A DNA stretch of 64,000 nt from Haliclystus octoradiatus (Eukaryota; Cnidaria; Staurozoa; Stauromedusae; Haliclystidae), in assembly GCA_916610825.1 (NCBI GenBank), contig OU744448.1, positions 24,404,761-24,468,760 on the forward strand, written 5' to 3'. The notes below the pieces were generated by a model. The model did no database searches. It was not told the DNA's origin and worked only from the letters and a program-made list of their open reading frames with translations. The position numbers and the translations under genes are program-made. This document shows positions 60,801-64,000 of this stretch, one piece after another. Each line of letters opens with the position of its first letter. The stretch's first letter is position 1.

Positions 60801-63198
60801 TTGACATTTCAAGTTGTGAATTCGCAATAGCAACAACAAAAGCAGATTAAAAATATAAAATAAAGTTGAACCATTTATGGACAAAATTGGATGGTTTATG
60901 AATATTCCTACCTACCCGAGCTTACCCAGTTTGTGGAGAAATGATTAATCCGAAAATATATATTAATTAAACTCATCACCAGTCAGGGTCCGACAAAATG
61001 TTTACAAACCTTAAATTTTTAGATAAACGTTTGAGTAATTTTACTGACATAAAAACGTAAAATCGCAACTTTATTTTAGCTTTATATCCAGCAAATGGAC
61101 TTTTCCTTCTGAATTTTGCTAGCCTTCCGCAAACTAAGTTTCCAAGTTTCCGGACTTTGTTGGACCCTGTCACCAGTAGATGAATTATACTTACTTGGCT
61201 AATTATGTGCTTGGTTGTTTGGAGTCATTTGCGTGGTGGTGTGCGCACTCACCTTGAGAACCCTATCCTGTCCCAACCAAGTACCAGTCACACTGATAAA
61301 CAGTGGAAATAGATATTACCTTATATAATGTTATCAAGAAGAGGGTGGGTGGGATTTAATTTCCTGTTCCCACCATCCTTGCATCTTGTGAGTTTCTCGA
61401 GTTGCGAGGCATATTGACTGAATATTTGCGTATTGCGAATTGCGGATGACAAAATCAACGGATGTCATCTTGCAACTGGCTTGATTCTAACTAACATAAC
61501 ATTAACACTTTAGGCACATTTAAATCCATCTTTTTCCATACTCAACTTACTTTTATCTTTGTATGGAATAATAATAATTCAAACCAAATATTATTTGTAT
61601 CATTTGGTTCTCAATACAGTTCTGTTAAAGGCCTATTACGATCCAAGTCGATAATTTTTTCTCAATTTAGGAACAAATTTAGACTAACTTATCTACAAAC
61701 CATAGTAATTGCTATAATAATGTTTATGGCATTGATTCTCTCCTACCCATAATAGTTTGTAGACATCAATTTTATTGTACTTCCATCCAATATTTTTTAT
61801 TGTTCTATTTATTGTCAAATTTTTGCCTTTATTATTACAGATTATAGGGCTCTATTTGAATACAGAAAATTTCGATTTTATGCAAACAAATAAACAATAT
61901 TACTTTTGAGTTATATATTGACATTATTTCAGTTTTATTATTTGTTTTCTGTTTATTGTTAGGACTTTGTGTCAAGGAACGATGCTTCTGATCGTGTCCT
62001 TCAACTATTGAAACATCTTGTCATTTATTTGAATTCAATGCAAAAGCAAAACAGAGTATTCTGGGAAGCACAAGTTCATTATTTAGAACCATTCTTCAAA
62101 CGTTTAACTACAGTTTTACCTGCTGGGGTTAGTTAATTTAAAATTACAACTATTTATATTCATTACCCACTATTATTAACATATATACACTCCGTGGCAT
62201 TAGCGAAGTGGTTATTTTAGACAGAGCGCCACAGGTCTTAAACGACAGATTTCTCTTTGCAACTTGAAATTTACATAAAACTTTTCATAAAGATATAATA
62301 AATACTTTCCCGTTTTTCCAGTTGCAAACCTTTCAAGAATCCAATCAACTTGAAAAATGCGGCACGTGTAAGCTTCATCTCTTTGATTCCTTTGTTTCAT
62401 GATTTGGCGAATTCATAAACCCTTGATGAAAACATCTAACATATGCATCAAGAAAGCTCAGACCGTAAACTGATTTGTTAATTTCTTGTGAGTGAGCTCC
62501 ACGATACCAAAACAAGAAATAGGAAACTATTAAGTATATTTTTATGATCACCTTTCTATGATCAAGTTGCCCAGAGAAATCTGCCATTTTAAATTTGTGA
62601 TGCTTTATCTATTTCTTTGAACCTTCGTAAATGGGGTCTAATTTGGTTGGCATCAGGAAAGGTATTTGACGATAAAACTCATAGGCTATCTAAATACAAA
62701 TAATATACTCACTAACATCCTTGGTGAAGAGAGCTACTGAAAGGTATGTGTCACTATGGGATTGGCTGAGGCAGATGATTGGACCAGCACGAAAACCAAA
62801 CTTTATTTACGAATTATTTACAGTCAATGAACTGACTTGACTACTTTTCCATGACAAAATTCCTCCACAGATGATATGTTTGGAGACACAAATAAATTAG
62901 ACATCGGCGAGTTTATGTTAGCTCCCATGTACAACTTTGTTCTCGGCTACATTATCATGTAAAACTGTATCACTACATTACTTCTTTATTCAAGATAAGA
63001 AGCAACTCCATGTTAGCTGCAAAGTTATAAATTAATAGTTAATAACGCAATGTATTATTGTATGAATTTATGAACATCTATGTTTATTGTAGCTATAACT
63101 ATATGCTAATGATTATCCGGTTTGTTTTGTAGATTTATCTTGATTGTGCATTGGAATTTATTGCTGTCATCCTCTGCAAGGCAAAAAATATTTTCAAG
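21768..63198 (+). CDS. unc79: unc79 orthologue, NALCN channel-complex subunit; 27 exons, 3' end outside window
   Basis: UNC79 is a very large HEAT/armadillo-like cytoplasmic protein. With UNC80 it binds and stabilises the NALCN sodium-leak channel that sets neuronal resting potential (family knowledge). Exons were joined by GT-AG sites and phase: 21768-21846, 24807-24875, 35908-36022, 36572-36717, a short ambiguous exon near 36765-36808, 37271-37441, 37529-37771, 38119-38659, 39501-39927, 42507-42628, 43114-43228, 43758-44030, 44886-45141, 46334-46716, 47448-47596, 50434-50591, 52290-52468, 53460-53745, 54300-54467, 56153-56727, 57319-57642, 58148-58422, 59411-59449, 60208-60323, 60677-60762, 61963-62127, 63133-63198. 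The sum is about 1,850 residues, against roughly 2,600 for vertebrate UNC79, so the C-terminal part lies beyond 64 kb. Recognition rests on STKAEQ followed by an [18 protein letters not shown] segment, [15 protein letters not shown], the cysteine-rich insert, FARVGG-like YARVGGPY and LxEGLNxI. Identification is firm; individual exon borders are inferred. Confidence 0.9.
21847..24806 (+). other. unc79 intron 1 (2.96 kb)
   Basis: Donor gtattt, acceptor cctttag. Apart from the retrotransposon tail at 23640-24250 it holds nothing recognised; the open frame near 22350-22613 has no exon borders. Confidence 0.55.
23640..24250 (+). pseudogene. 3' end of a non-LTR retrotransposon in unc79 intron 1
   Basis: The frame to 24006 encodes [27 protein letters not shown] and [18 protein letters not shown], the usual C-terminal pattern of CR1/jockey-type polyproteins. 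After the stop comes a short 3' region with the stem TGTCAT...ATGACA and a tail of AAATAAATCATATCATATCA. 5'-truncated and frameshifted. Confidence 0.65.
24807..24875 (+). CDS. unc79: unc79 exon 2
   Basis: A 69-nt exon between ctttag and the strong donor CAAT/gtgagt, phase 1 to phase 1. It ends in codons for RSTKAEQ, matching the beginning of vertebrate UNC79 (STKAEQ). It is followed by an 11-kb intron filled by nested retrotransposons. Confidence 0.8.
25371..25402 (+). repeat. 32-bp inverted repeat, left copy, flanking the CR1-like element
   Basis: It begins GTTACAGACCGCG and is the reverse complement of 34909-34940 with one mismatch. It abuts the (TTA)n tail. A normal target duplication would be direct, not inverted. 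Confidence 0.85.
25692..27064 (-). pseudogene. CR1-like element: reverse transcriptase and C-terminal domain, frameshifted
   Basis: The RT palm is recognisable on the minus strand. NFRPISNL lies just after the insertion point, [11 protein letters not shown] ends near 26740, [12 protein letters not shown] follows, and the catalytic YADDTQLY is near 26471-26490. Frameshifts occur near 26713 and near 26390, and the C-terminal domain ([29 protein letters not shown]) is in a third frame ending at 25692. The catalytic aspartates survive but the chain cannot be made as one protein. Confidence 0.87.
27070..27407 (-). repeat. BEL/Pao 3' LTR
   Basis: 338 bp, identical to the 5' LTR at 32090-32427. The left flank 27065-27069 is GATGC, the same as the bases after the other LTR. 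Confidence 0.93.
27408..27418 (-). other. Polypurine tract of the BEL/Pao element
   Basis: Immediately inside the 3' LTR, the minus strand reads TGAGAGGGGAG. This purine run is in the right place to prime plus-strand DNA synthesis. Confidence 0.75.
27474..31982 (-). CDS. BEL/Pao Gag-Pol polyprotein with integrase deleted
   Basis: 1,502 codons without a stop. Domains in order: coiled-coil-like N terminus (about 50-250); DUF1759-type gag core starting [14 protein letters not shown] near residue 302; two Cys/His knuckles near 560-586 ([14 protein letters not shown] then [10 protein letters not shown]); aspartic protease of the DUF1758 type with IDDQSNRTL near 667; reverse transcriptase from about 950 with catalytic YVDD near 1096; Pao/A17-type region with [12 protein letters not shown]; RNase H-like [11 protein letters not shown] near 1282 and [11 protein letters not shown] near 1360. 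At about residue 1372 the chain jumps straight into the C-terminal DUF5641 segment ([19 protein letters not shown]). The integrase zinc-binding and catalytic regions normally found between them are missing, by an in-frame deletion. Such a copy could make Gag, protease and RT but would need integrase from another element. Confidence 0.92.
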   Translation of the reverse strand: MAEKFSKAMSEKTVPTNMRPPATEPLSQARRMSDPICSPSEQQTILRPGESLTQVVQKRQRKLTEKGQYYQIEKLRKSIELNKRKLNNLIINVRACNSLEPQFEQLIEALSMSRNEFSSDVLVEVSMLQNSESIEVPVEIDALWVILEKADEAIHKSYVRLRESREDAASIVSYNSRKNTNSNSQCSNKSEVSLRIAHACAIEAKIEAAYDEKIAKQKYELDILASNKNYASAKAKLEILSDIGDRGFDLNIDELPKENTKERISAWVEQNSPQDKTDVQIAEKIVPVVEQLAVIAARQNLPKNEPPIFKGEPSAYKPWKDCFKNMIGRAVATSSEELNFLQKYCNGEPKQVVIAFSRRLYDQPKTCTKELWEELEKCFGNPALIAVDHLKRLVQASNFGSDAKKLQTFSDICADVSSQTENLAGLQCLNFPTQLQPIVSRLPKYIADKWEKQVYNYGQKQPGQYPPFSKFASFIKDVSELKNYAFNKNMSLDSLSPNVAKPLEAKITARVRKTATEQQTPITDVCPLHKTAKASHSLEQCRQFKALSWQERKRAIMSNGLCLKCAKPGHLVKDCNNDVKCTDCESANHCTLLHRTVTANTRTTQVTANDPNNTDDTENNEAQTIDVVSRKTTLGNRANAPEFNHTCGKIVLVNVFTTHSQDYVQVYATIDDQSNRTLVHPDLIDKLGIQADCVKFAVTTVNGKQEHYGRRVSGLMVESAETGYIAPLPPSLECDALPQNLDEVPNPSLLHAHPHLAPLVCKLPSISPNARMLLLIGRDAPDLMKVRQSLNGPPGAPWAQRLDLGWTVSGKMCFASSDGPIHTNTFSTIVSPCEKAIRVKENLVDVKEDIIKDVFHTTSFDNSLAQSIEDEKFMHQMNNTVKKNASGNWEMPLPFRTINTTMPNNRLLAERRLRSLRQKLFRQPKMKNEYAQFMTTLLQKGHASKVPEDEIKVKDGNIWYLPHFAVYHSQKPDKIRVVFDSAAEYHGVSLNKQLLTGPDLMNRLLGVSTRFRRGRVAAMCDIEHMFHCFHVTPNDRDFLRFLWFEDNDLEGPVCEYRMNVHLFGNSPSPAVANFGLKHTVKAASTSKEVHEFVDRNFYVDDGLISGDTSKEVSDVLLDTKAELAKAKLRLHKVVSNSVEVMEAIPEEDRASCLKEVDIHAEELPSQRSLGVRWNLQNDTFTFDAKPIDTKKEFTRRGVLSTINSVYDPIGFLAPIILNGKLFLQKMIAGTETTPLGWDQSLPSDELKAWKKFQTNLENLHEYQVPRPFTPSDFGKVVRRELHGFGDASNHALGVVVYLKSFNEAGETNVAFVYGQSSVVPLKPISTIPRKELCSAVKLALAMQMIQSEIDLPIDDAIYYLDSKVALSYIKSESLSPIMLMTFKQRPISCSPGDFSNSDLYSRKFWKRAQYLADQFWIRWRNEYLQNLQQRTKWQQPTKDIQTGDVVLLKEKNVPRNQWPIASVTSTYDSQDGKVRKADLDVIIEGLRRHYHRPTSELIYLCR
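32090..32427 (-). repeat. BEL/Pao 5' LTR
   Basis: 338 bp. In element orientation it starts TGTTGCGCTCC and ends GCGCATGACA. It carries a TATATATTTAA TATA-like stretch that could serve as the promoter. I did not recognise a tRNA primer-binding site in the bases just inside it. Confidence 0.93.
32572..34365 (-). pseudogene. CR1-like element: N-terminal part with AP endonuclease domain
   Basis: 597 codons from ATG at 34365. Residues 1-60 begin [10 protein letters not shown] and a lysine/arginine-rich stretch ([13 protein letters not shown]), as in single-ORF CR1-like elements. The endonuclease/exonuclease/phosphatase fold follows: LLNARSLNN near residue 170, ITETWL near 200, GDFNVH near 313 and LSDHKVI near 376, so the Asn, Glu, Asp/Asn and SDH catalytic signatures are all present. 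It would nick target DNA for target-primed reverse transcription. The frame stops at TAA at 32572 (TGT-free linker), after which conserved sequence continues for about 140 bp to the BEL/Pao insertion with one further frameshift, so the polyprotein is broken. Confidence 0.88.
34909..34940 (-). repeat. 32-bp inverted repeat, right copy, flanking the CR1-like element
   Basis: Reverse-complement partner of 25371-25402, ending CGCGGTCTGTAAC. The pair brackets the whole 9.5-kb nested composite. Confidence 0.85.
35908..36022 (+). CDS. unc79: unc79 exon 3
   Basis: Acceptor gttgtag, donor CTTAG/gtgtgt, phase 1 to 2. It encodes [13 protein letters not shown] and then [19 protein letters not shown], the conserved UNC79 N-terminal helix pair. 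The frame is continuous with exon 2 across the transposon-laden intron. Confidence 0.88.
36572..36717 (+). CDS. unc79: unc79 exon 4
   Basis: Acceptor tttttag, donor GAAG/gtattt, phase 2 to 1. It encodes [19 protein letters not shown], then [17 protein letters not shown]. The PSxDY segment aligns with the UNC79 N-terminal region. Another frame is also open here but does not match the family. Confidence 0.85.
36765..36808 (+). CDS. unc79: unc79 exon 5, short and ambiguous
   Basis: A short exon is needed or optional between exons 4 and 6. Option A is 36788-36808 (21 nt, acceptor gtacag, strong donor CCAA/gtaagt), phase 1 to 1, giving GNCTVDP. Option B is 36765-36781 (acceptor ttggcag, donor CAA/gtacag), joined to an acceptor two bases downstream at exon 6. 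Using the 36765 acceptor with the 36808 donor creates an in-frame TAG. The sequence does not decide between them. Confidence 0.4.
37271..37441 (+). CDS. unc79: unc79 exon 6
   Basis: Acceptor ttcatag, donor TCAC/gtaact, phase 1 to 1. It encodes [20 protein letters not shown] and continues to [12 protein letters not shown]. The [14 protein letters not shown] stretch corresponds to the LLPFLNDDIL-type helix of UNC79. Confidence 0.88.
37529..37771 (+). CDS. unc79: unc79 exon 7
   Basis: Acceptor catttcag, donor ATTG/gtaaaa, phase 1 to 1. It encodes HEAT-like helices containing [26 protein letters not shown] and LLNRYFPP, matching the UNC79 order of SSMLMIAMQ, CQLLECLMKYK and MLFHYWPN. Confidence 0.9.
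37826..37952 (-). repeat. tRNA-derived SINE, copy 1
   Basis: Diverged copy of the SINE at 45515-45672 (GATTAGGTCAGAAGGCAGCGC as box A region; GGTTCAGATTCCC as box B), followed by the shared body ending near AAATGAGTACCAT. Confidence 0.7.
38119..38659 (+). CDS. unc79: unc79 exon 8, cysteine-rich region
   Basis: The second-largest traced exon (541 nt), phase 1 to 2. It holds the UNC79 cysteine/histidine-rich insert: [30 protein letters not shown] and [10 protein letters not shown]. The paired CxxC-type motifs suggest metal binding, as expected from the family, but no known zinc-finger class fits exactly. About 180 codons, no internal stops. Confidence 0.93.
39501..39927 (+). CDS. unc79: unc79 exon 9
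   Basis: Acceptor tgtattttag, donor GAAGAG/gtatgg, phase 2 to 0. It encodes [36 protein letters not shown] and [11 protein letters not shown], clear matches to UNC79 (GIWFLVSLCTP, FARVGGYW, LKEGLNRI). Translation past the donor gives VWC, a possible alternative continuation, but it stops soon after. Confidence 0.92.
39972..40048. mobile_element. GTTCATGAAC foldback MITE, degenerate copy
   Basis: Repeats of CCATGAACAA / TTCATGAACTATTC in the exon 9-10 intron. Termini eroded. Confidence 0.55.
40135..40820. mobile_element. Non-autonomous hAT transposon, 686 bp
   Basis: 31-bp terminal inverted repeats starting CAGAGCCATCTATTTACAAG and ending in its complement, flanked by a perfect 8-bp target duplication GGCTCACC (40127-40134 and 40821-40828). 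Interior has no transposase. It sits in the unc79 exon 9-10 intron. Confidence 0.92.
41876..42506. repeat. About 600-bp interspersed repeat, copy 1
   Basis: Shares with 50895-51350 and 51436-52060 the blocks CACTGCTAAGTCAGTGGAAT, CCAACCAAC, CAGTCACAGATCAAACAAGC and others. It abuts the ambiguous 5' border of unc79 exon 10. No coding capacity. Confidence 0.8.
42507..42628 (+). CDS. unc79: unc79 exon 10 (5' border uncertain)
   Basis: The conserved core [13 protein letters not shown] begins at 42540. The nearest AG (42539-42540) gives the wrong phase for the phase-0 donor of exon 9. The acceptor ttctag at 42506 restores frame and adds about 11 residues. The donor CTAAG/gtaggt is clean (phase 2). 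The exon lies beside a copy of a 600-bp interspersed repeat, which may have changed the acceptor. Confidence 0.7.
43114..43228 (+). CDS. unc79: unc79 exon 11
   Basis: Acceptor tttttttag, donor ATACAG/gtattt, phase 2 to 0. It encodes [20 protein letters not shown] and then [19 protein letters not shown], a helical pair consistent with the UNC79 solenoid. Confidence 0.82.
43758..44030 (+). CDS. unc79: unc79 exon 12
   Basis: Acceptor atttcag, donor AGCCAG/gttagt, phase 0 to 0, 91 codons. It encodes [18 protein letters not shown], then a serine-rich linker, then [12 protein letters not shown], which parallels the FILMFDLLLKQ helix of UNC79. Confidence 0.88.
44562..44779. mobile_element. GTTCATGAAC foldback MITE, best copy (218 bp)
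   Basis: Begins CCCCTGCGAAAAACAGTTCA and ends TGAACTATTTTTGCAGGGG. Nearly the whole element is a palindrome built from GTTCATGAAC-type units around GGCCATTTAACGTTCATGAAC. It lies in the exon 12-13 intron. Confidence 0.88.
44886..45141 (+). CDS. unc79: unc79 exon 13
   Basis: Acceptor ttttag, donor CTAG/gtaaat, phase 0 to 1. It contains a CxxCQ motif ([14 protein letters not shown]) matching the CNLCQSSILCYQL segment of UNC79, followed by a basic and serine-rich tail. Confidence 0.87.
45275..45825. repeat. Fragments of the GTTCATGAAC MITE around the SINE
   Basis: Left piece CCCCTGCAAAGAATTCACTG at about 45268-45300 and right pieces GTTCATGAACTGTT at about 45735-45810 flank the SINE, suggesting the SINE inserted into such a MITE. 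Confidence 0.5.
45515..45672 (-). repeat. tRNA-derived SINE, copy 2
   Basis: On the minus strand GGATTAGCTCAGATGGCAGA (box A TAGCTCAGATGG) and GGTTCAAATCC (box B) are spaced as in a tRNA. The SINE body then leads to a TTTGTCTGAAACATCAAATG segment shared with 37826-37952. The neighbouring 45300-45515 may also be SINE body. Confidence 0.8.
46334..46716 (+). CDS. unc79: unc79 exon 14
   Basis: Acceptor tgtgtag, phase 1 to 0, 383 nt. It contains [18 protein letters not shown], a serine/proline-rich low-complexity linker and then [17 protein letters not shown]. The only in-phase junction to exon 15 ends at CTGAAG followed by gcaagt, a GC-type donor. Ordinary GT donors a few bases further on break the frame. 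Confidence 0.85.
46717..47447 (+). other. unc79 intron 14, GC-AG type
   Basis: Starts gcaagt after CTGAAG and ends cttgttag. The exon end AAG plus GCAAGT is the standard context for GC donors. The nearest GT donors (after AAGGCAA or further) give the wrong phase. Confidence 0.65.
47448..47596 (+). CDS. unc79: unc79 exon 15
   Basis: Acceptor cttgttag, donor CCAAG/gtatgt, phase 0 to 2. It encodes [20 protein letters not shown] and then [20 protein letters not shown]. Helical, no stops. Confidence 0.85.
47683..47778. mobile_element. GTTCATGAAC foldback MITE, diverged copy
   Basis: GTTCATGAACCGG, TTCATGAAGCC and CTGTTCATGAATG repeats in the exon 15-16 intron. Confidence 0.55.
48587..48622. other. 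Perfect 13-bp stem hairpin
   Basis: ACAATTAGACAAC and GTTGTCTAATTGT separated by about 8 nt, in the exon 15-16 intron; may mark a transposon end. Confidence 0.55.
49677..49972. repeat. Two-copy tandem duplication, about 150-bp unit
   Basis: Both units run AAACACATATA, TGAAAGTGAAAAAAATAA, TGTGYTATCATCT, GGAATAGAACRTTATCAAAT. Second unit diverged and slightly shorter. Confidence 0.8.
50434..50591 (+). CDS. unc79: unc79 exon 16
   Basis: Acceptor atttccag, donor GCTG/gtatga, phase 2 to 1. It encodes [20 protein letters not shown], then a helix ending WKKRSAA that continues into exon 17 ([12 protein letters not shown]). Confidence 0.87.
50895..51350. repeat. About 600-bp interspersed repeat, copy 2 (partial)
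   Basis: Matches 42009-42480 of copy 1, starting GTGGAATTCTTAGTGCTACTTACC. The intronic left part is missing. Confidence 0.75.
51436..52060. repeat. About 600-bp interspersed repeat, copy 3
   Basis: Starts AATCCTTAACATCACAATAA and includes GACACCACCAACCAAGCTCC and the full right part. Copies 2 and 3 sit side by side in the exon 16-17 intron. A weak relative may lie at 61190-61320. Confidence 0.8.
52290..52468 (+). CDS. unc79: unc79 exon 17
   Basis: Acceptor cattgcag, donor CTAAAG/gtatag, phase 1 to 0. It encodes [16 protein letters not shown] and then [20 protein letters not shown], a hydrophobic HEAT-like repeat pair. Confidence 0.87.
52590..52697 (-). repeat. tRNA-derived SINE of another type
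   Basis: The minus strand starts GGGGCCTTGGTGTAGTGACT with box A TGGTGTAGTGACTAGG, then box B GGGTTCAATCC, then a body through GGAAGGGCATCCGGCTATTA. A different tRNA ancestor from the 45.5-kb SINE. Confidence 0.7.
53140..53252. mobile_element. GTTCATGAAC foldback MITE, copy in exon 17-18 intron
   Basis: TATGAACTGTTCATG at the left, TTTCATGAACTGTTTCACAGGGG at the right; eroded interior. Confidence 0.6.
53460..53745 (+). CDS. unc79: unc79 exon 18
   Basis: Acceptor ttcttctag, donor TCAA/gtgagt, phase 0 to 1. It encodes [29 protein letters not shown] and [18 protein letters not shown], then an acidic linker. Confidence 0.87.
53762..53950. mobile_element. pogo/Tigger-type MITE, 189 bp
   Basis: CAGTCAAACCTGTTACAATG at the left end and TATACAGGTTTCAATG at the right, with TA on each side. 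CAGTnAAACCT ends with TA duplication suggest the pogo/Tc1-mariner group. Confidence 0.75.
54300..54467 (+). CDS. unc79: unc79 exon 19
   Basis: Acceptor tgtttcag, donor ACCG/gtaagt, phase 1 to 1. It encodes a basic, serine-rich linker with [15 protein letters not shown], resembling the phosphorylatable RxxS-rich linkers seen in large channel scaffolds (inference). It precedes an intron holding a 944-bp palindrome. Confidence 0.8.
54587..55530. mobile_element. 944-bp near-palindrome bounded by TTAA
   Basis: The arms 54587-55022 and about 55075-55530 are reverse complements over roughly 430 bp with few mismatches (for example GTTTACACCGGAAAAAACAC against its complement, and GCTTAGACGAAATCGTAAAG against CTTTACGACTTCGTCTAAGC). 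The spacer is about 50 bp. Both ends carry TTAA next to AGTGTATA. It lies in the unc79 exon 19-20 intron, so the pre-mRNA would contain a very long hairpin. Confidence 0.9.
55549..55722. mobile_element. hAT-like MITE, 174 bp
   Basis: CAGGGTTCGACAAAAG...CTTTTGTCGGACCCTG ends, flanked by AGGGTCGG (55541-55548) and AGGGTCGT (55723-55730), an 8-bp duplication with one change. Same family as 60984-61169. Confidence 0.8.
56153..56727 (+). CDS. unc79: unc79 exon 20
   Basis: The largest traced exon (575 nt), acceptor cttgtgaag, donor TACAAG/gtgatt, phase 1 to 0. A basic linker (PRKRKPGTS) is followed by [40 protein letters not shown] and [19 protein letters not shown]. The acceptor is weak in pyrimidines, but the frame and phase fit. 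Confidence 0.87.
56960..57135. mobile_element. pogo/Tigger-type MITE, 176 bp
   Basis: CAGTAAAACCTATTATAACA to ATATACAGGTTTCACTG with flanking TA dinucleotides. Same family as 53762-53950; a partial copy lies near 59600-59699. Confidence 0.8.
57319..57642 (+). CDS. unc79: unc79 exon 21
   Basis: Acceptor tctcttag, donor TATACT/gtaagt, phase 0 to 0, 108 codons. It encodes [20 protein letters not shown] and then a polar linker rich in lysine and serine. Confidence 0.87.
58148..58422 (+). CDS. unc79: unc79 exon 22
   Basis: Acceptor actacag, donor GGCAG/gtaggg, phase 0 to 2. It encodes [40 protein letters not shown] and [11 protein letters not shown], ending in the same RK(A)RYENYPW block as exon 23. 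Confidence 0.88.
58506..58668. mobile_element. GTTCATGAAC foldback MITE, diverged copy
   Basis: GTTCATGAACAAC, TTCATGGATGTTAAATTACTC and TTTTTCATGAACTC motifs in the exon 22-23 intron. Confidence 0.55.
59231..59333. mobile_element. GTTCATGAAC foldback MITE, short copy
   Basis: CTCTGTGAAAAACAGTTCAGG at the left end and ATGTTTTTCGCAGGGG at the right. Two GTTCATGAAC decamers inside. Confidence 0.75.
59411..59449 (+). CDS. unc79: unc79 exon 23 (39-nt microexon)
   Basis: Only 39 nt, acceptor tgttgacag, donor AAAGG/gtatgt, phase 2 to 2. It encodes [14 protein letters not shown]. Both junctions keep frame with exons 22 and 24. Confidence 0.82.
60208..60323 (+). CDS. unc79: unc79 exon 24
   Basis: Acceptor tccgttag, donor AAAG/gtattt, phase 2 to 1. 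It encodes [20 protein letters not shown] then [19 protein letters not shown]. Confidence 0.85.
60677..60762 (+). CDS. unc79: unc79 exon 25
   Basis: Acceptor ttttcatag, donor ATGCAG/gtaatt, phase 1 to 0. It encodes [20 protein letters not shown] and TAPIVAVMQ, matching the ADFKDLNATAP-like block in UNC79. Confidence 0.85.
60984..61169. mobile_element. hAT-like MITE, 186 bp, perfect 8-bp target duplication
   Basis: CAGGGTCCGACAAAAT...TTTGTTGGACCCTG ends, flanked by TCACCAGT on both sides (60976-60983 and 61170-61177). Non-coding. Confidence 0.88.
61963..62127 (+). CDS. unc79: unc79 exon 26
   Basis: Acceptor tattgttag, donor GCTGGG/gttagt, phase 0 to 0, 55 codons. It encodes [20 protein letters not shown] and a helix ending VLPAG. 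Confidence 0.86.
63133..63198 (+). CDS. unc79: unc79 exon 27 (last one in window)
   Basis: Acceptor ttttgtag, donor TTCAAG/gtacag, phase 0 to 0, 22 codons ([20 protein letters not shown]). No later exon was found before 64,000, so the next lies outside. Confidence 0.8.
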
Positions 63199-64000
63199 GT
63201 ACAGTGCAAAGACAGTTTATTTACTAAATGTTGAAACTTCTCAAACCCCATGAATAGCTCATAGAAAGCGTCAGGAACCATGAATGAATGATTTGTTTAT
63301 TTCTGCATAACAGCATATAAATGTGAATTACATACAGAATTACTTAACATAAATTAACAAATGATTAAACAGGTTATATACATTTACACATCTTACAAAA
63401 AAGGTTTGACGATGGCGAGTTGAATGCGCCATTGGCACAACAAGTCGACCATGTGGAGTGAAAGTATTGAGGTTACTGGAGTCAATATCCACAAAACTAT
63501 TGATAACTTTATAGCAAAATAATAGCAAATAACAACCATGCAATCCTTTTTTCTCTCCAACTGGATGATTGTCGTGAGAATGCATATACAGCAATAATAA
63601 ACAGTGTCAGTCATTAAAAAAAATCACAGAATTTATAGTGTCTGAGATCCTCATCATTTGTGGGGTTTTGACATTGGTGTATACCTCTTAATTTAAAACT
63701 AGTATTGTTGTGACTATTCTAACAGTAATTGCTAAAGTCTCGTAGCAGAACTGAACATTTGAAAATACTTGTGATGTCTTACTAGCGAGCTAATAAGTGC
63801 AAAACTGATTTTAAATCCCTATCTGGATCATACGACTTACCCTATAAGAACTGACCTTAGATCCCGCTCCTAGTACCCCCCCCCTCAGTGTGTAGATTTT
63901 AATTTCACCCAAAATATAATGTATGTAGCCTTGTTTGATTGATGTTGAGTGTAGGATCGGTAGGATTGGTCTGCCGAATTGCAACGGTTCAATTTTTTGA
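63199..64000. other. Start of the next unc79 intron, nothing recognised
   Basis: No exon-like segment with fitting splice sites and no repeat shared with the rest of the window; a C8 run occurs near 63880. Confidence 0.5.

Overview
The window is animal nuclear DNA: AT-rich, with a gene split into many small GT-AG exons, dense transposon debris and no bacterial-style gene packing. The only gene I can name is the plus-strand unc79 orthologue, an auxiliary subunit of the NALCN sodium-leak channel complex. Its exons run from about 21.8 kb to 63.2 kb and the gene continues past the right edge. The protein is quite diverged from vertebrate UNC79. Together with the mix of BEL/Pao, CR1-like, hAT, Harbinger-like and pogo-like elements, this suggests a marine invertebrate. 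A tunicate is my guess, but the sequence alone does not prove it.

Left part (1-21.7 kb). No named gene. A probable terminal exon of an unknown minus-strand gene lies at 457-588, and a weak candidate plus-strand exon at 2219-2286. The rest is mostly repeats: a foldback at 708-893; two related inverted-repeat arms (2289-3755 and 12480-13112) about 10 kb apart; a small hAT-like MITE with a perfect 8-bp target duplication (4026-4239); a 178-bp satellite (about 7283-9140) with a three-monomer higher-order period; an 805-bp terminal-inverted-repeat element (13119-13923); and a 3.7-kb element with about 380-bp terminal inverted repeats and TAA target duplications (14875-18590).

Right part (21.7-64 kb). 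I traced 27 unc79 coding exons by matching splice sites and reading phase; they encode about 1,850 residues. Exons 2 and 3 together encode a segment resembling the vertebrate UNC79 N terminus. The intron between them is 11 kb long because it holds a nested transposon: a decayed CR1-like non-LTR retrotransposon on the minus strand, split by a full-length BEL/Pao LTR retrotransposon (27070-32427). The BEL/Pao copy has two identical 338-bp LTRs, a GATGC target duplication and one open 1,502-codon gag-pol frame that lacks the whole integrase region. The other introns carry small hAT, pogo and foldback MITEs, tRNA-derived SINEs, a 944-bp near-palindrome bounded by TTAA, and three copies of a repeat of about 600 bp. 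One unc79 intron appears to use a GC-AG splice pair.

No CRISPR array, operon, rRNA gene or intact tRNA gene was seen.
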